23,115 nucleotides of DNA from Clostridiales bacterium (lineage in GTDB: Bacteria; Bacillota; Clostridia; Oscillospirales; JAAYXM01): contig JAAYXM010000202.1 of assembly GCA_012515925.1 (NCBI GenBank), forward strand, positions 1 to 23,115, read 5' to 3'. Of the stretch, positions 12,484-20,230 are shown piece after piece. The number at the start of each line of letters is the position of its first letter. Positions within the stretch are counted from its first letter, which is position 1. The notes under the pieces were generated by a model, which searched no databases, had not been told where the DNA came from, and saw nothing but the letters and a program-made list of their open reading frames with translations. The translations under genes and the position numbers were made by a program.

Positions 12484-14253
12484 ATGCCGACAGTCAGACA
12501 GTTTTTAACGCGGGTTGTATCGGACGCGTTCGAAAAATGCGGGTACGCGCCGGAGCTCGGGCATGTAACGCGTTCGGACCGCGAGGATTTATGCCAGTTC
12601 CAGTGCAACGGCGCGTTGTCCGCCGCAAAGCTGTATCGGAAAAGCCCGATGCAGATAGCCGCGGAGGTTACGGATAAGCTTAGAGACAACCCGATATTCG
12701 GGTCGATTAATGCGGTCCCGCCCGGGTTTATAAACATAATACTCGACGATAGCTTTTTGGCCGAAAAAGCGTTCGAAATGCTAAACGACGAAAGACTCCT
12801 GCTTCCGAAGGCGGAAAAGCCGAAGACAATCGTTATAGATTACGGCGGCCCGAACGTCGCGAAGCCTTTGCATATCGGGCATCTTCGAACCGCGATAATC
12901 GGCGAGGCGCTCAAAAGACTCGCGAGGTTTTTAGGGCATATTGTTATCGGCGACGTGCATCTGGGCGACTGGGGCCTGCAGATGGGCCTTATTATCGAGG
13001 AGCTTCGGCTGAAACAGCCCGGGCTTGTTTACTTTGATGAAAACCATACCGACGAATACCCGGAGGAGCCGCCGGTCACGCTGGAGGATTTAAACAGCCT
13101 GTATCCGGAGGCGAGTCTGCGGGCGAAGAACGACGAGGAGTTCAGACGCGCCGCGCAGAAGGCCACAAACGAGCTTCAAAACGGACGGCGCGGCTATGTC
13201 GCGCTGTGGAGGCATTTTCTCTCGGTATCCATAAACGATTTAAAGAAAAGCTACAAAAAGCTGAATGTGGAGTTTGATAAATGGCTGGGCGAGAGCGACG
13301 CGGACAAATACGTGCCCGAACTGCTTAAAATCCTCGAGGATAAAAAAATCGCGTATCTGAGCGACGGCGCGCTTGTGGTTGACGTTGCGCTGCCGGAGGA
13401 CGAGGAGCCGGTGCCGCCCGTAATCATAAGCAAGTCCGACGGTTCGCAGCTCTATGCGACGACAGACCTCGCGACGATACTTCAGCGTGTCCGTGACTTT
13501 AACCCGGACGAGATGTGGTACGTCGTGGACAACCGCCAGGCGATGCACTTCAAGCAGGTGTTCAGGGCCGCGAGACGCGCAGGGCTCGTGGATGACGGCG
13601 TCGGGCTGTATCATACGGGCTTCGGGACGATGAACGGCAAGGACGGAAAGCCCTACAAGACCCGCGAGGGCGGCGTTATGCGCCTATCCGACCTGATTGA
13701 GACCGTTACCGAGGCCGCGCGCCGCAAGACTGCTGAGTCCGAAACCGCGGCGGATTTGCCCGAAGACGAGCGAGAGCGTGTTATCGAGCAGGTCGGCATT
13801 GCCGCGCTTAAGTTCGGTGATCTGATAAATCACAGGACCAAGGATTATGTGTTCGATATTGACAGGTTTCTGTCCTCGGAGGGCAAGACCGGCCCGTACC
13901 TGCAATACACGGTGGTCAGAATAAAATCCGTACTTCGAAAAGCCGCAGAAACCGGCGCCGAGTCCGGCGAAATACTGCCGCCGGAAAACGAAGTCGAGCG
14001 AGCGCTTATAATCCGGCTTCTGGGCGTCGGCGACATGCTGCTGCGCGCGTTCGAGGAAAAGGCGCCCAATATCATCTGCGAAATCCTGTTCGACATAGCC
14101 GGGCTGTTCAACCGCTTTTATTTTGAGAATAAAATCATAACAAACCCCGACGAAAAACGCCGCGCGTCCTGGCTGTCGCTGCTTGAGCTTGTGTCAAAGA
14201 CAATTTCGCTTTTGCTGGATATACTCGCGACGGACGTTCCCGAACGCATGTAG
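12484..14253 (+). CDS. argS: Arginyl-tRNA synthetase
   Basis: This class I synthetase charges tRNA-Arg. The 589-residue protein has the N-terminal additional domain (about 1-110), the HIGH motif in PLHIGHLRTA (His130 to His133), the GDVHLGDWGLQMG segment, and DGKPYKTREGG in place of a canonical KMSKS, as is normal for ArgRS. It ends in the helical anticodon-binding domain. The start ATG at 12484 follows AAGGAG (12468-12473) at 10 nt. An ATG at 12477 lies in another frame. It is the last gene of the plus-strand unit and is followed by a strong intrinsic terminator at 14378-14420. Confidence 0.96.
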   Translation: MPTVRQFLTRVVSDAFEKCGYAPELGHVTRSDREDLCQFQCNGALSAAKLYRKSPMQIAAEVTDKLRDNPIFGSINAVPPGFINIILDDSFLAEKAFEMLNDERLLLPKAEKPKTIVIDYGGPNVAKPLHIGHLRTAIIGEALKRLARFLGHIVIGDVHLGDWGLQMGLIIEELRLKQPGLVYFDENHTDEYPEEPPVTLEDLNSLYPEASLRAKNDEEFRRAAQKATNELQNGRRGYVALWRHFLSVSINDLKKSYKKLNVEFDKWLGESDADKYVPELLKILEDKKIAYLSDGALVVDVALPEDEEPVPPVIISKSDGSQLYATTDLATILQRVRDFNPDEMWYVVDNRQAMHFKQVFRAARRAGLVDDGVGLYHTGFGTMNGKDGKPYKTREGGVMRLSDLIETVTEAARRKTAESETAADLPEDERERVIEQVGIAALKFGDLINHRTKDYVFDIDRFLSSEGKTGPYLQYTVVRIKSVLRKAAETGAESGEILPPENEVERALIIRLLGVGDMLLRAFEEKAPNIICEILFDIAGLFNRFYFENKIITNPDEKRRASWLSLLELVSKTISLLLDILATDVPERM

Positions 14254-14377
14254 TTTTTTAAAAGAGTACCTATGTAGCTTATATTCGCCGGCGATATCGT
14301 CAAAACTGTAAAAGGGCTGCGGCTTGTCAGGCAAAAAACTTCTATCTGAAAATCGCCGCCAGCCGTTTATGATGGAT

Positions 14378-14420
14378 AAAGGGGCTGCAGCAAATTTTTG
14401 TTTTGCTACAGCCCCTTTTT
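14378..14420 (+). terminator. Intrinsic terminator after argS
   Basis: AAAGGGGCTG (14378-14387) pairs with CAGCCCCTTT (14409-14418). A C/A mismatch is followed by six more pairs (14389-14394 with 14402-14407). A TTTTT tract ends the structure. It lies 125 bases after the argS stop; the stretch 14254-14377 between shows no gene. Confidence 0.88.
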
Positions 14421-14421
14421 A

Positions 14422-14445
14422 AAACGACCGCTTCGGCGGTCGTTT
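14422..14445 (-). terminator. Hairpin terminating the minus-strand lipoprotein gene
   Basis: AAACGACCGC (14422-14431) and GCGGTCGTTT (14436-14445) form a perfect 10-bp stem around TTCG. It starts one base after the stop codon of the minus-strand lipoprotein gene. In that direction the tail is a short TTTT only, so it may act together with the neighbouring terminator. Confidence 0.65.
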
Positions 14446-14446
14446 A

Positions 14447-14908
14447 TTATTGCCTTAGAATTATCATATAAATCGGTGTGGCGGGCTGTTGGATAAGCGT
14501 GTATGAGAACGAATCCTTCTGCCAGACCGCTTTAAACTGTGTTTCCGCGGTTTCGGGCTGCAATTCGGAGGGCTCTCCCAACACGTTGACCGCGGCGGAC
14601 ATTATAACATCCCGGTTGGTCTCGATAAACTCGGTAACCACCTGTGAAACCTTCTGGTCATCCGAGTAAATATATTCGGTTTTACAGGGCAGGCCGAATA
14701 TTTCCTCGTTATAGCACCGCGATATCACGTATGTATTCCCGTCACGCAGGTAGGTCTGGGCGGTGCCGTCACCTTTTTGCTTTGTTATCTCGGAATCGCT
14801 CTTTTCGAGACAATACGCGATACTTTCGTTTACCTGACCGCGCGGGTAACACGCGGTCAGGAGACAGACCGACACAAAAAAACACATTATCAATAATTTT
14901 TTCTGCAT
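14447..14908 (-). CDS. Small lipoprotein of unknown function
   Basis: This encodes 153 residues starting MQKKLLIMCFFVSVCLLTAC, a lipoprotein signal peptide with the lipobox LTAC and the modified cysteine at position 20. The mature part is small, with a Tyr- and Gln-rich C-terminal half and no recognised domain. It is expected to be anchored on the outer face of the cytoplasmic membrane. I start it at ATG 14908, preceded by a GGGGGGA run; an upstream extension to a TTG at 14962 would run through the promoter and hide the signal peptide. It is divergent from pdaA, with about 120 bases between start codons, and could share a cell-envelope or sporulation context, though that is inference. Confidence 0.75.
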   Translation of the reverse strand: MQKKLLIMCFFVSVCLLTACYPRGQVNESIAYCLEKSDSEITKQKGDGTAQTYLRDGNTYVISRCYNEEIFGLPCKTEYIYSDDQKVSQVVTEFIETNRDVIMSAAVNVLGEPSELQPETAETQFKAVWQKDSFSYTLIQQPATPIYMIILRQ

Positions 14909-14933
14909 GTATTTCCCCCCGCGTCCCACATAT

Positions 14934-14962
14934 AACATATTAAGTATATTACGAACGCTCAA
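14934..14962 (-). promoter_or_regulatory. Candidate promoter of the lipoprotein gene
   Basis: TTGAGC (14962-14957) and TATGTT (14939-14934) on the minus strand are 17 nt apart. The -10 is only a four-of-six match, so the call is tentative. Confidence 0.45.
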
Positions 14963-15028
14963 TATAAATGTTACTATTCTGTTAACATAACATAATGCCT
15001 GAAGCCATATAAATTAAATATAAATTAT

Positions 15029-15862
15029 ATGGTGGTGGTATTATTGGTGGTAAGGCTCAATCGGAATACGCTGTTCATACTGCTCGGCTGTTTGCTGGTT
15101 TTCTGCATGCTCCCGTATTTTAACGAGCAGCAGGCGGCGCAGGTTTCAAAACCCGAAATCACGGATTGGGGCTTAAACTTTACGGAGCTTGGGAAAAAGC
15201 CGATGGGCAACGCTTCCTCCGGGTATCTGAAAGAGTTTGACGCGGCTTATGTGGGCGATGATAAAGGCAAGGTAATCTACCTGACGTTTGACGCGGGATA
15301 TGAAAACGGTTATACGCCCGGCATACTCGACGTATTGAAAAAGCATGACGTAAAAGCCGCGTTTTTCCTCGTAGGGCATTATATCGACAAAAATCCGGAG
15401 CTTGTAAAACGCATGGCGGATGAGGGGCATATAGTAGGCAACCATACATACCATCATCCGGACATGTCGAAAATCCGTGACTTTGACAGTTTCAAAAAGG
15501 AGCTTCGGCTGCTTGAGGAAAGCTATAGGAAAATAACCGGTGCGGATATGCCGAAGTATTACCGCCCGCCTCAGGGCAAATTCAACGAGGCGAATTTAAG
15601 GCACGCAAAGGAGTTGGGATATAAGACGGTTTTCTGGAGCCTCGCGTACGCGGATTGGTATACCGACAGGCAGCCGTCTAAGGAAGAGGCGTTTAATAAG
15701 CTGATTCCGAGAATACACCCGGGCGCCGTGGTGCTGCTGCACAGCACCTCGAGTACGAACGCCGAAATACTCGACGAACTTCTGACAAGGTGGAAAAAAG
15801 CGGGATACGAGTTTAAGTCCCTCGATATGCTGTTTTTACACGGGGGAGAGAAAACCCCATAA
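15029..15862 (+). CDS. pdaA: Delta-lactam-biosynthetic de-N-acetylase PdaA (polysaccharide deacetylase)
   Basis: This NodB-fold enzyme deacetylates N-acetylmuramic acid during synthesis of the muramic-delta-lactam of the spore cortex. The 277-residue reading has one N-terminal hydrophobic segment (about 14-29) and then the PdaA-type run WGLNFTELGKKPMGNASSGYL. NodB residues are TFDAGY (Asp88), GNHTYHH (His139, His143), YRPPQGKF (Arg179) and LLHS (His238). There is no SD before the ATG at 15029. In-frame TTG 15044 or GTG 15047 follows GGTGGTGG (15031-15038) and may be the true start, giving 271-272 residues with a better signal anchor. The last seven residues (HGGEKTP) are encoded by a copy of a dispersed palindrome arm. 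No clear sporulation sigma-factor promoter was found. Confidence 0.88.
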   Translation: MVVVLLVVRLNRNTLFILLGCLLVFCMLPYFNEQQAAQVSKPEITDWGLNFTELGKKPMGNASSGYLKEFDAAYVGDDKGKVIYLTFDAGYENGYTPGILDVLKKHDVKAAFFLVGHYIDKNPELVKRMADEGHIVGNHTYHHPDMSKIRDFDSFKKELRLLEESYRKITGADMPKYYRPPQGKFNEANLRHAKELGYKTVFWSLAYADWYTDRQPSKEEAFNKLIPRIHPGAVVLLHSTSSTNAEILDELLTRWKKAGYEFKSLDMLFLHGGEKTP

Positions 15863-15921
15863 AAAGCTTCAAGACGCAAGGTCTGTGCCTTTTTTCTCTC
15901 CCCCGCGGGGGAGAGAAAAAA
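15841..15921. repeat. Three-arm CTCTCCCCCG/CGGGGGAGAG palindromic repeat
   Basis: The arm CGGGGGAGAGAAAA occurs at 15841-15854, within the last codons of pdaA, and again at 15906-15919. Its inverse lies at 15892-15905. Arms 15890-15905 and 15906-15921 form a perfect 32-bp palindrome with T6 outside and A6 outside. The first arm can instead pair with the second around a 37-nt loop. In RNA of either strand the stem is followed by A rather than U, unlike an intrinsic terminator. A related palindrome lies at 879-904. Confidence 0.75.
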
Positions 15922-15924
15922 CAT

Positions 15925-15968
15925 AAAAAAGCGGGGACGCATAACTCATTACGGGTTTGCGTCCCTGC
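15925..15968 (-). terminator. Intrinsic terminator after cysE
   Basis: In minus-strand RNA GGGACGC (15965-15959) pairs with GCGUCCC (15940-15934). Two further outer pairs lie beyond one mismatch, and a UUUUUU tract follows (15930-15925). The 18-nt loop contains the cysE stop codon. Confidence 0.78.
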
Positions 15969-16605
15969 CTGTCGTTGAATTAATCTGCTCCTCGAGTCTC
16001 TTAAGCTGCACCTTCAAAGCGCATATTTCCTGCGCGATCGGGTCGGGGATATGCACCTGGTCTAAATCGCACTCGCGCTTTCCGTCACGCTTTACTACCC
16101 TTGCGGGAACGCCCACCGCGGTCGAATTCGGCGGGATTTCGTTTAACACCACCGCGTTTGCCGCGATTTTCGAGTTGTCGCCGACGGTGAACGGGCCCAA
16201 AACCTTAGCTCCCGCGCCGATCATGACATTGCTGCCGATTGTCGGGTGGCGTTTTCCGGTTTCCTTGCCCGTCCCGCCCAGGGTCACGCCCTGGTAGATA
16301 GTACAGTTATCGCCGATTACGGTGGTTTCGCCTATAACAACGCCCGCGCCGTGGTCGATAAAAAGACCCTTCCCGATATGGGCGCCCGGGTGTATCTCGA
16401 CACCCGTCATGAACCTGTTAAACTGCGAAATAAACCGCGCCAGAAAGAACAGCCTTTTTTTATGAAAAAAATGCGCGATTCTATGGGTAACCAGCGCGTG
16501 AAAGCCCGAGTACAACAGGAACACCTCAAAGGCGCTCCGCGCGGCGGGGTCGCGGTCGCGTATGGCTTTTATATCCTCGCGTATTGTCTTAAACAGAATA
16601 CCCAC
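15949..16605 (-). CDS. cysE: Serine O-acetyltransferase
   Basis: This enzyme acetylates serine with acetyl-CoA to give O-acetylserine, the substrate of CysK. The 218-residue protein has the N-terminal helical domain and a left-handed beta-helix built of hexapeptide repeats. Characteristic segments are GVEIHPGAHIGKGLFIDHGAGVVIGE, split by the catalytic Asp84-His85, then YQGVTLGGTG and KRHPTIG (His120). The start is uncertain. The only canonical codon is GTG at 16605, directly abutting AAGGG with no spacer and three bases after an in-frame TAA. ATT at 16599 or CTG at 16596 would be better spaced, and give the family-like start (M)FKTIRED. It follows the M24 peptidase gene by 28 bases and ends in an intrinsic terminator. 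Confidence 0.92.
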   Translation of the reverse strand: MGILFKTIREDIKAIRDRDPAARSAFEVFLLYSGFHALVTHRIAHFFHKKRLFFLARFISQFNRFMTGVEIHPGAHIGKGLFIDHGAGVVIGETTVIGDNCTIYQGVTLGGTGKETGKRHPTIGSNVMIGAGAKVLGPFTVGDNSKIAANAVVLNEIPPNSTAVGVPARVVKRDGKRECDLDQVHIPDPIAQEICALKVQLKRLEEQINSTTGRDANP

Positions 16606-16633
16606 CCCTTAATAATTCGGTTTGGTTTTATAG

Positions 16634-17698
16634 TCAGATTTTAATCAAATGCCCGCTCTGTGTCAACTGCCTGTATCCGTTTTCCGTCACCAGAACCATA
16701 TCCTCCGTACGGACGCCGCCGAGTCCTGGCAGGTAAAGCCCGGGCTCTATTGTTATAACCATGTTCTCGCGAAGCGTGACATCGGAGTTTCGCGATATGC
16801 GCGGCTCCTCGTGTATTGCGAGCCCGACGCCGTGCCCTAGGCTGTGCCTTATATACCCGGAAAGCCCGTGCTTTTCGAAAACCGCGCGATGCACCGCGTC
16901 AAGCTCGCGGCAGCTCAACCCCGCGCGCACCGCGGCCTTTGACTCGCGTTGCGCCTCGTATACGGCATTCCAGACATCTATAAGCTTTTCGGGAGGGCTG
17001 CCCAGCCAGACGGTGCGCGTGATGTCGGACATATACCCGTTGTAACAGGCGCCGAAATCAAGCGTCACCATTTCGTTTTCACAAAGCTTTTTGTCGCTCG
17101 GTAAGCCGTGTGGCAGCGCGCCGCGCTCGCCGGAGGCGACAATTGTTTCAAACGCGGGTTTTTCGCTGCCGGACATAGAGAGCCGGTATTCGAGCTCCGC
17201 CGCGACCTTGCGCTCGGTAATACCGGGGCGAAGCACGGGCAAAAGCTCATTAAACGCCTTATCCGCGATTTCCGCGGCGCGGCGTATATTCTCTATTTCT
17301 TCCTTGTCCTTGACTATTCTGATATCTTCGGCAAAGCCTGCAAGCGGAGTCCAGTCAATCCGCGGCGCGTCACGCTTAAGCGTTGTCGCCTCATAATCGG
17401 AAAGCGCCTTGGACTCGTACCCGACGCGGCTAAAGCCGTGTTTTTTCAGTACCTCTGTCAGAAGCTCGCTTCCCGCGCGCTCCTGTATCAGTATTTCAAA
17501 TCCGCGTGTCTGCACTTCGGCCTGGGTTTCGTACCGACCGTCCGTTATCAGAAAGCATTCGGACGGTGATATCACGAGCCGGCAGTTGCTGCCGTTAAAC
17601 CCCGAAAAATACCGGTAATTCTCATATGACGAGACAACGACGCAGTCAAGGGAGTTTTTCTCGATGTATTCCCGTACCTTTTCTATACGATGATGCAT
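16634..17698 (-). CDS. M24 family metallopeptidase (Xaa-Pro aminopeptidase/dipeptidase-like)
   Basis: This 354-residue cytoplasmic enzyme probably releases N-terminal residues next to proline. Residues 1-125 form the creatinase-type N-terminal domain (including NYRYFSGFNGSN) and 135-354 the pita-bread catalytic domain. All five metal ligands are present: Asp214 (VTLDFGA), Asp225 (SDITRT), His289 (SLGHGVGL), Glu318 (ITIEPG) and Glu332 (VRTEDM). His197 in ALPHGLPS fits the usual substrate-binding histidine. In many Firmicutes this gene precedes efp; here it instead lies between a secreted glycosidase-like gene and cysE. The start ATG at 17698 has only a weak SD (GGCGGGG) and lies 12 bases after the preceding stop. 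Confidence 0.92.
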   Translation of the reverse strand: MHHRIEKVREYIEKNSLDCVVVSSYENYRYFSGFNGSNCRLVISPSECFLITDGRYETQAEVQTRGFEILIQERAGSELLTEVLKKHGFSRVGYESKALSDYEATTLKRDAPRIDWTPLAGFAEDIRIVKDKEEIENIRRAAEIADKAFNELLPVLRPGITERKVAAELEYRLSMSGSEKPAFETIVASGERGALPHGLPSDKKLCENEMVTLDFGACYNGYMSDITRTVWLGSPPEKLIDVWNAVYEAQRESKAAVRAGLSCRELDAVHRAVFEKHGLSGYIRHSLGHGVGLAIHEEPRISRNSDVTLRENMVITIEPGLYLPGLGGVRTEDMVLVTENGYRQLTQSGHLIKI

Positions 17699-17710
17699 TT
17701 AAAACCCCGC

Positions 17711-20215
17711 CTATACTCTGACTATAAAATACCACTCGCGGACAAACGGGTTCCCGAACCTGTCGCGGGCCCTGACCTTCAGCGAATGCCAGCCGTTTTT
17801 GAGCTTATTCTTTACCTGATAGGAGATTTTTCCGGTTTTGGGGTTATACACGGCGTCCTTGCAGGTATACCCGTTTACTATAAGCTCGATGCTCGCGGGG
17901 TCAATACCAGCGTCATTACTCGTTTTCGAGTTGTCCGTAAGGATAACACCGATTGCGGGCAGCCTCGTCGAGATAATCATCCCGGAATCCGGCCATGCCT
18001 TGACGAGCGCAGGTGCCTCGTAGTCTTCGCCCGATACCTTTGAGAACACGGCGCGCAGGTTATCGAAATAAAGGCTGCCGTGAGTGCGGTTATCGCCGTT
18101 TGAGGCGAGATATACCGGGACCTTAACAAATATCGGCAGTCTGAGATACGCCGGGACCGCGGCCTCGACATACTTCCATCCCTTCCAGTTTATGCCGTTT
18201 ATATCGGTGTAGACAACTGTCGCCTGTTTTTTGTCGATGTCCTCGAGAATGGAGCGCAGGTGCACGCCGCTTCCGTCGCCGTAGACCCACATGCCGAGCT
18301 TTTTCGGGTATTCGTTCAGCATAAGCGGATTTTCGTTGTTTACCATAAGATATGAGCCCACATCCGTCTGCGTGTTCAGAAAATTATAATACATCTTAAG
18401 CGTCCGGTTCCCGAACATTATATAATCCCTGTCGGTTTCGAATTTCCATGCAGGGGGCATTTTCGAGGCCACGCCCACGCCGGTAAAGCTTACCGAATCG
18501 GTTTCGAAATCGGTGATTAAGGCGGGCTCTTTATAAGTTTCAATCGGAATCGCAAGCGAAATATCGTTAAACGATACGATAATCTCGCCGTTTATTGCAG
18601 CATCGGCGGCTTTGAATTTCCCGGGCTCTATGAAGCTTCCCGCGTCGTTTGTAACCGCCCAGTCGAACGCCTCGGGCGTGCTTTCTATCTTCTGTTTGCC
18701 GCGATACGCGGTAACGGGGATATCGACAATCGCGCCGGGCAAAACAGAGAGGGAGTCAACGCTCGATTTTATCCCGGTAATGTCGGACACGATTTCCGTA
18801 ACAGTGCTGCCGTATATGTACCCGTCGTCTGCCGTGACCGTCACAAATCCGGGCGTACGCGGTGTCAGGACACCCTCCTGCGTGATTTCGGCCAAATCCG
18901 TGTCGCATGTCCAGTAAAAGCTGCCGGTTTCAAGCGGTACGGGCTGAAAGTTTTCGTCAACCGCGCCGGTAACCTTATATGTATACCTGCCACCCGTCAA
19001 TACCTTCCTGCCGTAAGGGTTTACAATAAGCCGGTCAGCATATTCCGCCTCGGCGGTGTTTAACAGCACAAGCGCGTTCGCGACCTGACGCTCGGTGCCG
19101 CCGGAGGGGATGTTCACAAGCTTTCTTGATGTTTCTCCGGGCGGGCGAAGAACAAACGCCGTGGACCCGCCGCCGTCTAAATTCAAGGCGTCAACGCAGC
19201 CCATATCGCGAAGCATTTCCGCCGCCTGCCGCATTGACACACCCTCGGAGACCCCGCTTTGGCGCCCGTCGATTGTGGCGAAAACCACATTGCCGTCGGC
19301 CTTTATGCCGACAACAGTCCTCGGCTGTTTGCTTGTATCGGGAACATCGTATATTTCCCTGTCCTTCAGTATAACGCTGTTTCCGCCGACCGCGAACCTC
19401 ACGTCGGACCAGAAATCGTTGAATTTAAGCCACAGCTTGATTTCCTGTCCGATTACAAGAGTTTTAAGCGTATCTATGTACGAGCCCTTCGCGGACAGCA
19501 CAAGCCGGCCCGCGCTGATGGGCGTGTTTCCGATTCCGTCTCGCAAATCGGCTACCCTGAGCACTAATGTTTCGCCGTGGCGCGGCTCGCCCGAAAGTAT
19601 ATCGCATACGACCTCGTATGTGTCGCTTCCCGTTTTCGTGGTTTCGGCATAGGACTCGAGATACGCGATAAAGGAGTTTAAATCCTTGTGGCGGTTGTTG
19701 ATTCCGGTCAGCGTATAGGGCTTGTCATTGATATACACCGCCCGGTCAAGTATCGCGCCGTGCTTTATGATAAAGGGCGTACCGTCGTTTTTAATGCCGA
19801 ACGCGCAGTAGTAATTCGGCGGCGAGCTGAGAATCTCGCCTTCGTCCACATAAACGCCGAACGGCGCGCCGTAGCCCAGATCGAAATAATCGCCGTTTAC
19901 CGCGGCAACCACCTGACCCGGAAAGGTTTTTTCCATGGAATTCGCGATCGCGCTCACGGTCTGGACGCCGTATACCTTACCGTAGGTTTTACCCGCACGA
20001 AGCCGCGTATACTCGTTTAATGGGTTAAACTCCAGCGCGTTGACGCTTTGCCGCCCCGCGCCGTTTTCGGCGTCGAATTTACTGTATGTGGCTTCCGGAG
20101 CAACCTGTGTCTCGACCGAATCTATGATTTTCGCCCATGTCCAGTCCGCTTTTGAAAGCGGCATGTTCGCGGCTATTATTGTTAAGGTTATTGCAAGCGC
20201 AGCTAATCTTTTCAT
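17711..20215 (-). CDS. Secreted phosphodiester glycosidase (NAGPA-type) domain protein with C-terminal accessory domains
   Basis: This 834-residue protein has a Sec signal peptide (MKRLAALAIT onward, probable cleavage after SKA at residue 23). The catalytic-type domain covers about 55-390, with AAVNGDYFD (104-112), PRTVVGI (299-304) and the signature NLDGGGSTAF (345-354), typical of phosphodiester alpha-N-acetylglucosaminidase-like proteins. A Big2-like domain follows (about 395-480, with GVLTPRTPGFVTVTADDG). Then comes a second beta-rich region, a carbohydrate-binding-like domain (about 570-735, with GSLYFDNLRAVF) and a final immunoglobulin-like domain. No S-layer or sortase anchor is visible, so it is secreted or envelope-associated. 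It probably acts on a cell-wall or exopolysaccharide phosphodiester-linked sugar. GGAGG lies before the ATG at 20215, 15 bases after secA. Confidence 0.88.
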   Translation of the reverse strand: MKRLAALAITLTIIAANMPLSKADWTWAKIIDSVETQVAPEATYSKFDAENGAGRQSVNALEFNPLNEYTRLRAGKTYGKVYGVQTVSAIANSMEKTFPGQVVAAVNGDYFDLGYGAPFGVYVDEGEILSSPPNYYCAFGIKNDGTPFIIKHGAILDRAVYINDKPYTLTGINNRHKDLNSFIAYLESYAETTKTGSDTYEVVCDILSGEPRHGETLVLRVADLRDGIGNTPISAGRLVLSAKGSYIDTLKTLVIGQEIKLWLKFNDFWSDVRFAVGGNSVILKDREIYDVPDTSKQPRTVVGIKADGNVVFATIDGRQSGVSEGVSMRQAAEMLRDMGCVDALNLDGGGSTAFVLRPPGETSRKLVNIPSGGTERQVANALVLLNTAEAEYADRLIVNPYGRKVLTGGRYTYKVTGAVDENFQPVPLETGSFYWTCDTDLAEITQEGVLTPRTPGFVTVTADDGYIYGSTVTEIVSDITGIKSSVDSLSVLPGAIVDIPVTAYRGKQKIESTPEAFDWAVTNDAGSFIEPGKFKAADAAINGEIIVSFNDISLAIPIETYKEPALITDFETDSVSFTGVGVASKMPPAWKFETDRDYIMFGNRTLKMYYNFLNTQTDVGSYLMVNNENPLMLNEYPKKLGMWVYGDGSGVHLRSILEDIDKKQATVVYTDINGINWKGWKYVEAAVPAYLRLPIFVKVPVYLASNGDNRTHGSLYFDNLRAVFSKVSGEDYEAPALVKAWPDSGMIISTRLPAIGVILTDNSKTSNDAGIDPASIELIVNGYTCKDAVYNPKTGKISYQVKNKLKNGWHSLKVRARDRFGNPFVREWYFIVRV

Positions 20216-20230
20216 CCCCGTTATCCTCCG

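Noticed and set aside
14447..14962. Longer lipoprotein start at TTG 14962
   Set aside because: The added 18 residues would precede and spoil a clear lipoprotein signal peptide, and the TTG coincides with the candidate -35 box.
16624..17731. Further copies of the TTTTATAGT/ACTATAAAA element near 16624 and 17721
   Set aside because: Each is a single half-site without a matching inverted partner, at gene ends, so chance is the simpler explanation.
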